Source: Myxocyprinus asiaticus
Taxonomy: Eukaryota > Chordata > Actinopteri > Cypriniformes > Catostomidae
NCBI RefSeq assembly: GCF_019703515.2
Contig: NC_059368.1
Coordinates: 35,913,831-35,977,830, forward strand
Direction: 5' to 3'
Length of the DNA stretch: 64,000 nucleotides
Under the pieces are notes generated by a model. It searched no databases. It was not told the origin of the DNA and saw nothing but the letters and a program-made list of their open reading frames with translations. Of this stretch, positions 46,105 through 57,925 are shown piece by piece. The translations under genes were made by a program, and so were the position numbers. Each line of letters opens with the position of its first letter. Position 1 is the first letter of the stretch.

Positions 46105-47290
46105 GACTTGTTGTGTGCACACAGAGACCTGGTGCTCAGGCACCTCAGCTGGTTGGGGTTTCGGGTCAACTGGGAAAAGAGCAAGCTCTCCCCGGTTCAG
46201 AGCATCTCTTTACTCGGGTTGGAGTTAGACTAAGTCTCTATGATGGCGCGCCTCACGAGCGAGCATGTGCAGTCGGTGCTGAACTGCCTGAAGTCATTCA
46301 GGCGGAAAATGGCGGTCCCACTGAAGCAATTTCAGAGGATCCTGGGGCATATGGCATCCTCCGCGGCAGTCACGCACATCGAGTGGTCATCACGCCAATC
46401 TGCCGCCGCTTATTCAGCCCTTGGGCGGACCTTGCATTTCTGTGGGCAGGGGTCCCCTTAGTGCAAGTGTCCAGGCGCATCGTGGTTATGAAAGACGCCT
46501 CCGAGTGTGGCTGGGGCACCGCGTGCAATGGCTGTGGCCGTTGATCCAGGGCAAGCATGTGTTGGTCCAGATGGACAACATGGCGATGGTAGCATAAATC
46601 AACTGCCAAGGTGGCTTGTGCTTGCGTCGCATGTCGTAACTTGCCCACCATCTCCTCCTCAAGTCGTTGCGAGCCGCTCACATCCTGGAGGACCTCAACA
46701 GCATGGCAGACACACTGTCGTGGCAGGTCATGCTCAGGGGAGAGTGGAGACTCCACCCCAAGGTAGTACAGCTGATTTGGAGTCGATTCGGTCAAGTGCA
46801 GGTAGACCTGTTCACTTCCCGGGAATCCTCCCACTGCCCGCTCTGGTACGCCCTGACCGAGGCTCCCCTCGGCACAGATGTGCTGACAGCTGGCCCCGGG
46901 GGCTGCACAAGAATGCGTTACCCCCAGTGAGCCTACTTGCACAGACCCTGTGCAAGGTCAGGTAGGACGAGGAGCAGGTCATCCTAGTAGCACCCTACTG
47001 GCCCACCCAGACTTGGTTCTTGGACCTCACACTCCTCGCAACAGCCCCTCCCTGGTGAATTCCACTGAGGAGGGTTCTCATCTCTCAGGGACGGGGCACC
47101 ATCTGGCACCTGTGACCAGACCTCTGGAATCTCCATGTCTGGCCCTTGGATGGAACGTGGAAGACCTAAGTAGCCTACCACCTGTGGTGGTATACACGAT
47201 CACTCGGGCAAGGGTTCCCTCTACGAGGCGCCTGTATTTCTTGAAGTGGCATCTGTTCGCTAAGTGGTGTTCTTCCCGACGCAAAGACCC
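46105..47290 (+). pseudogene. DIRS copy 3 RT thumb and RNase H region (broken)
   Basis: After the stop at 46104 the reading continues as LSWLGFRVNWEKSKLSPVQS (frame change), then LTSEHVQSVLNCLKSFRRK (46240-46461). RNase H traces follow: VVMKDASECGWGT (about 46483-46520) and, in other frames, LEDLNSMADTLSWQVMLRGE and RFGQVQVDLFTSRESSHCPLW (46667-46930). Many frame changes. Confidence 0.7.
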
Positions 47291-48120
47291 CTAGAGATGC
47301 GCAGTCAGGTTGGTGCTTTCCTTCCTGCAGGAGAGGCTGGAGGGGCAGCTGTCCCCCTACACCTTGAAGGTGTACGTGGCCGCTATGGTGGGGCACCACG
47401 ATGCAGTTGACGGTAGGTCTCTCAGGAAGCATGACCTGATCATCAGGTTCCTTAGAGGCGCGAGGAGGCTGAATTCTCCCAGACCGCGCCTCATTCCCTC
47501 ATGGGATCTCTCCGTGGTCCTGCGGGACCTGCGGGGAGCCCCGTTTGAGCCCTTGGAGTCAGTTGATCTAAAGGCGATCTTTTGAAGACTGCCCTCCTGA
47601 CTGTGCTTACGTCCATCAAGAGGGTATGGGACCTGCAGGCCTTTCTCTGTCAGTGAAACGTGCCTGGAGTTCGGTCCGGAATACTCTCACGTGGTCCTGA
47701 GACCCCAATCAAGCTATGTGCCCAAGGTTCCCATGACCCTGTTTAGGGATCAGGTGGTGAACCTGCAAGCGTAGCTGCCCCAGGAGGAGACAGACCCAGC
47801 CTTGTTGTTGCTGTGTCCGGTGTGTGCGTTGCGCATCTACTTGGATCACACGCAGAGCTTTAGACGCTCTGACCAGCTCTTTGTCTGCTTCGGAGGACAG
47901 TGGGAAGGGAGTGCTGTCTCCAAACAGAGGATCGTTTACTGGGTCATTGGCGCCATCACTTTGGCATACCATGCCCAGGACGTGCCGCCCCCCTTGGGGC
48001 TTTGGGCACACTCCACCAGGGCACACTCCACCTCCTCCTGGGCCCTGCCTCTTAGCAGACATCTGTAGAGCAGCGGGCTGGGCAACACCCAATACCTTCG
48101 CAAGGCCTCAAAAGGTTGAG
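47190..48120 (+). pseudogene. DIRS copy 3 tyrosine recombinase, catalytic Tyr lost
   Basis: Core-binding part at about 47235-47585 (KWHLFAKWCSSRRK, then LSPYTLKVYVAAMVGHH in frame 47310-47585). Box I arginine in LTSIKRVWDLQAF (about 47602-47640). The HSTR motif follows at about 48009 but is part of a 15-base tandem duplication (HSTRAHSTSSW). Where copy 1 has NTFARFYN, this copy reads NTFARPQK, so the nucleophilic tyrosine is missing. A stop occurs at 48066 in the same frame. Confidence 0.82.
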
Positions 48121-48372
48121 CCGGTTTCGTCCATTGTGCGGTCAGGTACGATCAGGTAAGTTTGCGGGACAACTGGCCAGGTGAACCACTTGCGTATAGT
48201 GCCTTTCCCCTCCTGGAGGGGGAGACATGTGCTTTTTACCCCCCAGCAGTGTTCACGAGACCGTGGGACCTGGATGTCCTTCCTCCTTAGCCCTGTGGCA
48301 GGTGGATTCGCGGAGAAATTCAATGCCGGCCAAGTACGTGTGCTAGTAGGCCCTGTACTGGGGTAGGTGCTC

Positions 48373-48478
48373 CACACCCCTAGTGTCACTACATCGACAC
48401 AACATCGAGTGAGTGACAGAAAGGGAACATCCTGTTTACTTTCGTAACCTCAGTTCCCTGATGGAGGAAACGAGACAT
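48373..48478 (+). repeat. DIRS copy 3, internal complementary region
   Basis: 48378-48427 is the complement of the left end 43889-43942, and 48425-48475 the complement of the right end (about 48703-48751), sharing AAC/GTT. Same organisation as copy 1, with more mismatches. Confidence 0.85.
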
Positions 48479-48544
48479 TGTGTCCCTCCTGCCACAACAC
48501 TGAACTACGTGCTGAAATGGCCGGGACCCTGTCTTGGCTCCTCA

Positions 48545-48702
48545 GCACAAAACCTGAATGAGTGGTTGCGAGCCAGCTCCTTTTATACCCGTATGTCCAG
48601 GGGAGTGGCATGCAAATTCCACTCGGCAATTCCCATTGGCCTTTTCTCAAAATCAGAGGTGTCCCAAGGGCGACCCCTAGTGTCACTACATCGACACAAC
48701 AT
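48545..48702 (+). repeat. DIRS copy 3, 3' inverted terminal repeat
   Basis: Reverse complement of 43903-44075, including CCAGCTCCTTTTATACCCGT (48572-48591). A gap of a few bases near 48652 relative to the 5' repeat. Confidence 0.85.
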
Positions 48703-48751
48703 CTCGTTCCCTCCATCAGGGAATGGAGGTTACAAAAGTATCCAGGACGTT

Positions 48752-49632
48752 TTACCAGTGCTCAATTTTTTGAGGGCCCTTAAAAGCATGAAATTGACAT
48801 TTTTTCCCTGTCTGCTGCCTATGACAGCTCAGTATGGTCTTTGGATTGGACACAGTTTTGTGGTGCCATCAGCCAGTTAGCGTTGTCAGGACATAATGTT
48901 CCTTCAGCTCCAGAGTAACATGCCCCATGCCATTTACGGCTCAGGTGATTGGCTCAAAAATGAATGTTTCCGGAATTGAGTGCCCCTGTGCAAAGATTGG
49001 AGAGTTTAAATCATCTGCTTCTGGGTGTGATGTGCCAACCGAGCAACTGCCATTGAGATGAATGTAAATGCTCATGTTAAAATAAAGTAATTATTTTGAT
49101 GTTCTTAGAATTCTATAAAACCACTCAGTATTTCAACAGTATATGTATGCAAAAGTTTTTTGTGCAACATTGTTCTTACTGTACGTCCTTTAGATTTGTT
49201 TACTTTTTTTTTTTTAGAGTGAAAACTGATAAAAAAGTATTCAGGAAGATTTCAGGTTTTCAGGAATGCAATGCTAACCTTTAAATTACGTCCCACTCAT
49301 GTAAACTGGACATTTTCATGGTTCCCACAACCACAATGTAACATTTAAAAAAATAAATAAAATAAATAAAAAACGCTTTAAAAAATACATCTGTTTGCTG
49401 GATATAGACCTCCTTCTAATGAAGGTCATGCTGACTGCTGTAGTTATGCTGTATGTTATTCTGTAATCAATTCCTGACATCTAACTGTCATCTTACTCCT
49501 GGAAGGTTAATTATGCTAATCAGGACTTGTAGCTTCGTTGTACGCTGGCGTGCCGCAGCACGTTGGGGTGCTATCTGGCGAGATCAGGGGTGCCATGTAA
49601 AAAATCCTTCACATATTTCTAAAATCCTTATA
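48752..49632. other. Unassigned intronic DNA
   Basis: No gene. A short phrase, GAGCAACTGCCATTGAGATGA (about 49041), recurs near 57380 in intron 1. The remainder is AT-rich with an AAAT run near 49350. Confidence 0.4.
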
Positions 49633-51204
49633 CAGGTGCATCTCAATAAATTAGAATGTCGTGGAAAAGTTCATTTATTTCAGTAATTCAACTCAAATTG
49701 TGAAACTGGTGTATTAAATAAATTCAGTGCACACAGACTGAAGTAGTTTAAGTCTTTGGTTCTTTTAATTGTGATGATTTTAGCTCACATTTAACAAAAA
49801 CCCACCAATTCACTATCTCAAAAAATTAGAATATGGTGACATGCCAATCACCTAATCAACTCAAAACACCTGCAAAGGTTTCCTGAGCCTTCAAAATGGT
49901 CTCTCAGTTTGGTTCACTAGGCTACACAATCATGGGGAAGACTGCTGATCTGACAGTTGTCCAGAAGACAATCATTGACACCCTTCACAAGGAGGGTAAG
50001 CCACAAACATTCATTGCCAAAGAAGCTGGCTGTTCACAGAGTGCTGTATCCAAGCATGTTAACAGAAAGTTGAGTGGAAGGAAAAAGTGTGGAAGAAAAA
50101 GATGCACAACCAACCGAGAGAACCGCAGCCTTATGAGGATTGTCAAGCAAAATCGATTCAAGAATTTGGGTGAACTTCACAAGGAATGGACTGAGGCTGG
50201 GGTCAAGGCATCAAGAGCCACCACACACAGACGTGTCAAGGAATTTGGCTACAGTTGTTGTATACCTCTTGTTAAGCCACTCCTGAACCACAGACAACGT
50301 CAGAGGCGTCTTACCTGGGCTAAGGAGAAGAAGAACTGGACTGCTGCCCAGTGGTCCAAAGTCCTCTTTTCAGATGAGAGCAAATTTTGTATTTCATTTG
50401 GAAACCAAGGTCCTAGAGTCTGGAGGAAGGGTGGAGAAGCTCATAGCCCAAGTTGCTTGAAGTCCAGTGTTAAGTTTCCACAGTCTGTGATGATTTGGGG
50501 TGCAATGTCATCTGCTGGTGTTGGTCCATTGTGTTTTTTGAAAACCAAAGTCACTGCACCCGTTTACCAAGAAATTTTGGAGCACTTCATGCTTCCTTCT
50601 GCTGACCAGCTTTTTAAAGATGCTGATTTCATTTTCGGCACCTGCCCACACTGCCAAAAGCACCAAAAGTTGGTTAAATGACCATGGTGTTGGTGTGCTT
50701 GACTGGCCAGCAAACTCACCAGACCTGAACCCCATAGAGAATCTATGGGGTATTGTCAAGAGGAAAATGAGAAACAAGAGACCAAAAAATGCAGATGAGC
50801 TGAAGGCCACTGTCAAAGAAACCTGGGCTTCCATACCACCTCAGCAGTGCCACAAACTGATCACCTCCATGCCACGCCGAATTGAGGCAGTAATTAAAGC
50901 AAAAGGAGCCCCTACCAAGTATTGAGTACATGTACAGTAAATGAACATACTTTCCAGAAGGCCAACAATTCACTAAAAATGTTTTTTTTATTGGTCTTAT
51001 GATGTATTCTAATTTTTTGAGATGGTGAATTGGTGGGTTTTTGTTAAATGTGAGCCAAAATCATCACAATTAAAAGAACCAAAGACTTAAACTACTTCAG
51101 TCTGTGTGCATTGAATTTATTTAATACACGAGTTTCACAATTTGAGTTGAATTACTGAAATAAATGAACTTTCCACGACATTCTAATTTATTGAGATGCA
51201 CCTG
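49633..51204 (+). mobile_element. Tc1-like transposon with about 200-bp TIRs
   Basis: 1572 bp between TA dinucleotides (49631-49632 and 51205-51206). Left TIR 49633-49832 and right TIR 51005-51204 are complementary over about 200 bp with only a handful of differences by eye. Both start CAGGTGCATCTCAATAAATT. A single transposase gene lies inside. The close TIR match suggests a comparatively recent insertion into dlgap3 intron 1. Confidence 0.93.
49932..50925 (+). pseudogene. Tc1-like transposase with one deletion/frameshift
   Basis: Start at ATG 49932 (MGKTADLTVVQKTIIDTLHK); an in-frame upstream ATG at 49896 is in the leader. N-terminal helix-turn-helix (IAKEAGCSQSAVSKHV), GRKR hinge and second DNA-binding domain; first catalytic D in LFSDESKFCISFG. 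The frame is intact to about 50637, then shifts into 50620-50925. That frame has APAHTAKSTKSWLND, the E in [12 protein letters not shown] and the terminal AVIKAKGAPTKY. Compared with the family, about 11 bases are missing between DADFIF and APAHTAK, where the second catalytic Asp lies. Otherwise it is nearly complete. Confidence 0.93.
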
Positions 51205-51206
51205 TA

Positions 51207-51844
51207 TGCATGTTAAACATTAAAAAAAAAAAAAAAATCTCAAAATTAACAAGTGATTTCATCTGTTAATTTTCAGTGCATTTAGTTCATTTTAAACTAG
51301 TGAGCATTTACTTGAACTTTCATGTACCTAATGTTTTTGCAAACCCAAATGACTTTCTCCCTTGGAACTCAAAAGGAGTTGGTAGGTAAAATGTTAGTCT
51401 CAGTCACCATTCACTTTCACTGTATGGAAAATATGTCTTGCTGATTCAAGTAAAATGCAAACCTGTAAATGTTAGGCTTGTGCGTTGTAGGTATTTTACT
51501 CTGATTGCTGGGAAAGACAAATGTTCAGGGGTTTAAGTTGCCAGAATTTGTCCAAGATGTTTCTTCTAAAATTCCCTTTTCCTAGCCACTTTGGGAGAAA
51601 TATAAACAGACCCAAATGAGACAATACTTGACATATAGGGTGAGTATAGAGCTCTCTCCAGGCATTATAGAGCTTCTTAGTTAAAAATCTATTCATGATT
51701 TTGTTTGATACAGTGGTTTTCATTTAGTACGTCACACACAGTGGCTGAACAGCCCCCAATTAACCAATTAGCTTCCTGAATGCTAGCATGAGGAATGTGA
51801 AGTGCTGTTCATTTGTTTGCAAATGTACTTTATTTTGCAATATT
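51207..51844. other. Unassigned intronic DNA
   Basis: AT-rich with no recognisable feature. The minus-strand frame 51496-51723 is unsupported. Confidence 0.4.
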
Positions 51845-52259
51845 TTAAAGGTGCACTCAGTATTTGTTTTCCCCATTTAAAAAGTTTTACTCTAAAGAAA
51901 TTAATTGTAATTTTGAAACATATGTATAAAATCATGAGCACTCACATGAGATGAGGAATCTAGTCATATTAGTAACCTTATAAAAGCTGTTTTATTCTAC
52001 ATGGAGAGGGTTCCCTCATGGGGGCTGCCATTTTAGAATCACATGACCAGCTGAATACTACTCGCTTAATCTCAGTAACTTGTTATTGGACACTTTCACT
52101 CTTGGATTAAATTAATCATGTCTGATTGTGAATAGTGAATATCTACAATGGCATCTGTAACTGAAAATGATTGGTTTTGAATGATGCTGCATCCACACCA
52201 CTAGGTGTCACTGTAAGTCCAAGATGACACGAGCAAAAAGTGACTGAGTGCACCTTTAA
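51845..52259. mobile_element. MITE, 415 bp, TTAA-bounded
   Basis: Perfect 17-bp inverted ends: TTAAAGGTGCACTCAGT at 51845 and its complement ending at 52259. TTAA at both ends could be a target duplication. No coding content. The superfamily is not assigned. Confidence 0.8.
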
Positions 52260-53082
52260 GACTACCTTCCTTCTCAGACTATCCTGGAGACACTTCTTTC
52301 TAGCAGCAAATAGAGTAAATGAGTAGCGAAATATCTTTCTGAAAGGACTGAACTCCATATGACTTTGCAATAATAGCATGCATTCTCATGTTGAGTGGAA
52401 ATGTATTCTGCAGTCATTTTTTCAACATCTGATGGCTTCATCTCATTTTGATTGTTCTAAATCTCTGCTCTTGAGTGGAGTTGTATTTCTGTCTGCACAC
52501 CTTCACTGTCAGTGCTTGATGAATCTATTCACTCACGTGAGTGTGTTGTCTGGAGTGCCTCGTTGTGGTAGAATGAAGTAATGCAACCCCCTGCTAACAC
52601 ATTTGGAAGAAGAATTCTAAAGAGATATGTTTAATTACAGATGTGCGTTGGGTTAAAATGATTTTTGCATATGTATTACCAGTTTTAAGGTTAATTTTGT
52701 TAGTATACAGAGAAACGCTGGGCAGCAGATTAATGCTTAAAATGCTTTTGGCTGATAGAGCTTGGAGATGCAGTTAATTATTACATTGCGTGAATCTTTA
52801 TTGTGAATCATAACTGTGAACACATTGTTCAAAGTGATTTGAACACCTGGCAAGCCCTGTGCACAATGACAAATTTAAAGCATCATTTTTCTTTATACTT
52901 TAATGTTTAGGAAAGGTTTAAAAACTTTAAAACTAACAGGAAAAATGAAATGTAAAATGAAGCATAAAGGTTATGCTTAAACATGTTATGCTTAAAGGCC
53001 ATACACACACTACAGTTGTCTTTACCCCATTCTGAACACACAGAATTAGGTTATTTATGGGAGTGACATGACAGGAGTACGT

Positions 53083-53083
<1 letters not shown>

Positions 53084-53111
<28 letters not shown>
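53084..53111 (+). repeat. Poly(T) tract
   Basis: 28 consecutive T. No element boundary could be tied to it. Confidence 0.95.
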
Positions 53112-53114
<3 letters not shown>

Positions 53115-54774
53115 CAATGGCATCCATGTTTCTTATTTACAGCCACAAGTCACCAAAATAGAGATCCAGAAAATGATTTGGTTCTCTTCTCTTGATACTG
53201 TCTAGAACTTATCTTTGATTTTATCACAGTGATGTGAATCAGAATCCAGTCAAGGCACAGAGAATATTAAACTTTATCATTTAGTACTACAGTTGAATTA
53301 GTCGTACTCAGCTGAAGATGCAGAATGAAGAACATGGCATAGACTGCCAGTCCTGGGTTTAAGACGATCTTTGACCCTCTAGGAAAGCACTCAAATCTTT
53401 ATTGCTCTAGATACGAAAAATCTTTTTACAGAAAAATGAGGAATTATGATGCACTTATAAATAACAAGAGCAATTCTGCAGTACCTAACTTTATGAGGCC
53501 TGATTACAAGCACTATGCTTACATTTACTTTTGAATGTGATCTCATCCAGAGACTGGCTGTATTTGAATGAATAATTGTTTTTAACCAAACATGGTTATT
53601 GTTTGGGTTTTAACCTATTTAATATGCATATATATTCCTGTTTGAACGGCATTTTATGCAGTAATCTTCATAAATTGCTCTGGGTGCCTCTGGTATAAGC
53701 AAGCTCAATCTTTTATCTGGAGTTGTAACTGCATTGTTGCATATGCATGGAGTGTTCATGTTTATTCATGTGTGGTTGCTATGACTGCAACCTACACAAC
53801 ATTTCCAACACTATCCCTTGAAAACAGATCTGGAGGTGTTATTTTTTGTGTTCAGATTTAAGACATTTAGGTTCCCTTACCCCATTTTCTCATTGCGGTC
53901 ATACCGGCAATTAGCTTGTGTACTGTCATTTTCATTTTACCAGTATTCTGATGTAACTTTAGAGAACTGTCTAAGGAAAGACTGTTTAAAAGACATTTTT
54001 GGTTAGAGCTGTAATCTAGATGTGCTCCCATACATTGAGTGTGATGCTCATGCAGGTGGTTTGAATCTGGCTGGCAGCATTTAATGACTGAGTGTCAATC
54101 AGGTGGTCAAGTTTTAGTGTTTGTGTTGGAATTTAAGCTTCAGCAATTTGTGACCTCAGTTTTTTATAAGGTTCTATGCAAGGGTGTAGCCAGAAAATTA
54201 CTTTTGGGTGGGCCTCAACAAAAATGGATGATATATATATGTATATATAACAGATTTTCCTAAATAACAGAGAAGCAGTACATTCAAACAGTTCTTTCAC
54301 ACTTTCAGAAATCAGAATTTATGCATTTTTAAACTATTTATAAATATATATTTTAAGTCAAAGAATAATCTCTAATATTCTGGGTGGGCTTGGGTCTAAT
54401 TTGAGTGGGCCTGGCCAACCCTTCACTATGAGTAAAAATGAGTTAAGCCAAAGTCCCTTTAGGGCAAGTCACTTCATTCGGCGACGATGTTCAAAACACC
54501 TCCGGGCAGTTGGCGGGACACTGTTTTCTATGGATTCAAGTACAGCTCCTAGACCGAAATCTCCAAAACAGTTGGTCAAGATTATCAGCAAAAAACATAT
54601 TTCAAATCAGCAATGGAATCTGACAAATTGTACCATTCAAATTGTGGTTCTTTGCCTCAGATCACGCTTAAAAACACTTAAAAACGTACATTTCTACAGC
54701 CGGCATATTCAGTGTTGTGATTTTGCTCATTCATAAATACACCAGTGACCCATCTTGTTCTTTACAGTCTCTGG

Positions 54775-55249
54775 TTAAAGGTATAGTTCACCCAAAAATG
54801 ATAATTCTCTCATCATTTAGTCACCCTTATGCCATCTCAAACTTGTCTGACTTTCTTTACTCTGTGGAACACAAAGATCTTTTTTGATAGAGATATAATG
54901 AAATAAATCCATACAATACAAGTCATTGGGGTCATAATATTTGATTTTCCCCAATGCATGTCAATGGGTGAAAAAGGAGATATATTTTGGTCTGTTCACA
55001 CCCAAAACTGATCTTATCGCTTCAGAAGATGTGGATTAAACCACTGTCTTGTGGATTACCTTAGCTTTTTTGTTCTTTTTGGAGCTTAAAAGTTTGGACC
55101 TCATTGACTTGAATTGTGTGGATATATTCCATTCAATCTCCATCAAAATATCTTACATTTTGTTCTGCAGAGAAAAGAAAGTCTGAGAGTTTGAGATGGC
55201 ATAAGGGTAAGAGTAAATGATAAATGAATTATAATATTTGGTGAACTAC
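54775..55249. mobile_element. Palindromic MITE-like element, copy b
   Basis: Left arm TTAAAGGTATAGTTCACCCA at 54775, right arm ending TATTTGGTGAACTA near 55249. The arms share TCTGACTTTCTTT/AAAGAAAGTCTGAGA and GCCATCTCAAACT/AGTTTGAGATGGC. Related to 36079-36768 and 60337-61246. Confidence 0.7.
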
Positions 55250-55554
55250 ATACACCTAATCAGTAACGACAATGATTTTGTGTGGTTATTTTTGTATTTC
55301 CAAGAATTATGGGTCTAATATTTTAAAAAGCCAAATGTTATATCTAAGCCTGCTAGCCAAGAAGTGGCAAAACTATAAAGCCCTGTATCTTAAAATGAGT
55401 CAGGGGGCAGTTGGAATCTTCAAGGTCACAAGCTGTGTTCTGTTTTTTTTTTCTTGTTTTTTTTTTTCTGCTAACATATAAACTTAAAAAAAATTATATT
55501 ATATTATAGTAAATGTTTAACCCTTAACAGTGTTTGTGAATGAACAATTACGCC

Positions 55555-56340
55555 CCTTCACTGAACCAGTGGAGTCGGTCATTTGTGTCTGAGCAAGATG
55601 AGACTTCTAGTTCATGAACGAACTGAATGTACTGGCACACTCGTTCATGAACGAAATTACTCTGTCATCTCGTTTGTGAACGAAGATTTGCAGAATGAAC
55701 ACAAGGAGGCATGCCATTTGTTCAGTTCGGCATGTGAGTCAATTGCTTTCAACAAGGAAAGAAAGGGGTGAAATGCACTAAAAAAGTTTATAGGTATGCA
55801 CAAAACATAATCCCCAATTTATGAATGTGTACAAATGACTGAAGACCATACAGTTAAAATTGCATGAATTACCAATGGAAATGTTGTGCTTTGATGCACA
55901 TTTCTTACCTTGGTAAAAATTAAGCCTTGCATTTGACAAAACACAGGAATTGTTTTTGGGTGAAAAAGATTTTTACAGTGTCTTCGTATATCGTACATTT
56001 TAGACATGCAAATTTAGTTTGTGTCGCTTTTAAAGACTGACTTTAGTGCGAGCCAATAGCATTCGAGAGCAGGCTGCGAAGGTGCATATCATTGGTTTGA
56101 CCCACTGAATGAATACAACCCTTTTACTGAACTAGTCAGTCATCTCATTCGTGTATGAACTCAATGTACTGGTACACTCGCTCATGAACTAAATAAATGA
56201 ACCAGTCATCTCGTTCATGAATGAGGATCTGCTGTTCGACTGAACAAGAGGAGAAGCTGCATCATGTTGTTCATTCAGTTCATCAATCTCGTTCAACAAG
56301 ACAAGGGGCCGGATGAATTATGAATAAAAGTGAGTGATGA
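55555..56340. repeat. 537-bp-spaced tandem repeat with TTCATGAAC palindromes
   Basis: TGTACTGGCACACTCGTTCA at 55628 recurs as TGTACTGGTACACTCGCTCA at 56165. Similarity covers at least the preceding ACTGAAC and following TCATCTCGTT-TGAA-GA blocks. GTTCATGAAC-type palindromes occur several times. The open frame 55583-55771 runs through it and is not convincing as a gene. Confidence 0.65.
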
Positions 56341-57925
56341 CCACACATTAAAATGACATACGGACACTGTTGAAACTCATAGTTATTTTTTTTAAGACTG
56401 GTATTGTTGTCTTTTTTTGTTTGTTTTTTGTTTTTGTATAGCTTGATTAAACATGCTCAGAAGTTCACAATATTATAGACAGGGCCTATGCTTTGTTGTC
56501 ATTTGTGGGAAAACGTTTATGATGCTTTAACACTCCGCAGTGCTGAAGTCTCTTAGTAGATTTGTTGACATGCAAATTTTAATAAAGGATCATTATACTT
56601 GTTTTGGTTGTGAATGACTCTTGTGCTTTTAATTCCATATAATTTACTCAATGAAAACGTAAAAGATGGTCATTTGGGCCCCATCTACTGCCGTAATAGC
56701 GTAATTTGTAGAAATGGTCAATGAATGAATCAGTAAATGAATCTGAAGGAATCTTTTTGGTAAATGGATTAAAAAAACTTGAGTCACTGAGATGAATCAA
56801 AATCACTAACACTATCTCACTGTTAATTTTGCAACAGTCAGTCGAAAGTTCTTCAGCTGAAACTGAAACTATATGCTTACCGAAATTCAAATCACTGCAC
56901 ACAAGTTGCTGAAGCTGGTAGTGTTGTTAAACGGATGGGCACATGAGAGTGACATGTCCACAGAGTGGCACCAAATGTGAGTTGTATTTTTAGTTTTAAA
57001 TGATGTAATACAGTCAACAGGAATGAATATTTTATTAACTCTACCCTTAACCCAAACTCCAACCCTAAACCTAACAGTCAGTGGAGTAAAAATGTAATTG
57101 AGCAAAAATTCAACCTCCGAATTGCTCTCACCTTTGTTTATGTGAACGTGATTACTTCCTGGTTTCCATGGAACCAGAACCCGTGTCTCAGAGATTGCAC
57201 ACACTAGAGGGAAATGTGATCACGGTTGAAATGATGCAAAAATGTCTGATGGGGACTTCATTGCACTTCTTAGTAATTCTGCTTAACAGGGTTTATTTCT
57301 CAGTACGTAAACTTTTGGAAGCAACATGTTGATGTCCCATATGATCATGTTGAAGTTGCGTAGGGTTTCATGCACCAGCTGAGCAACTGCCATTGAGATA
57401 ACAGGTAACGCTAATGGAGAGCTTTCTCCTGGTATTTTAGACCTCAATGGTTTAAACCTGTTATTGATGTGATTCTCAAATCTTTATTTATAACTTAATC
57501 ACTTGACCAAATTAACACATAATTGCTAAATTTAGTTTGATATGACTAAATTTGTAAAATAAATAAAAAGTATGCATTTTGAGTGGCTCCACTATTTTTA
57601 ATGAGTCTAACTAACTGCTCCCAAGAGACTGCAAGATAAGCTTGTTTGGGACCCATCTTTTCTCATGGGGATCTGTGATCCAAGCTTTTCGAAATCTGAC
57701 TCAGCTCTCTGTGTCTTTCTACTAATTGGCCTCTGTTGGAGTTGCCAATAAGAAAGATATTAGTAAGACAAGCTCCATTCAGGTTGGAGTTCATGGAACT
57801 CCTCAGTAATTCCTTTTTAAAAGTTAGCTGCAGTGCTCGACGTGAGGTCTGATGAAAGGTGCATTTTTTTCCTTTGTTCAGTGTGCGAGATCAGGCTTTG
57901 AAAGTGTGTGTTTGTGGATCTGCAG

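Larger units (their letters stand above)
43889..48751 (+). mobile_element. DIRS-type retrotransposon, copy 3, in dlgap3 intron
   Basis: A 4.86 kb plus-strand element from GTT (43889-43891) to GTT (48749-48751). It has inverted terminal repeats, an internal complementary region, gag-like, partial reverse transcriptase, RNase H and recombinase regions. It is shorter than copy 1 because much of the reverse transcriptase front end is deleted. It runs in the same direction as dlgap3 and has a TATA core in its 5' repeat. Confidence 0.92.
38224..57925 (+). other. dlgap3: dlgap3 intron (19.7 kb)
   Basis: Bounded by GTGAGT at 38224 and CTGCAG ending at 57925. It is filled with repeats: a tandem duplication at the donor, SINE, dispersed repeats, gypsy remnants, a DIRS in sense orientation, a Tc1 and MITEs. 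Between the Tc1 end (51205) and the acceptor it is mostly AT-rich DNA without recognisable genes. No additional conserved exon was seen inside it. Confidence 0.85.
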
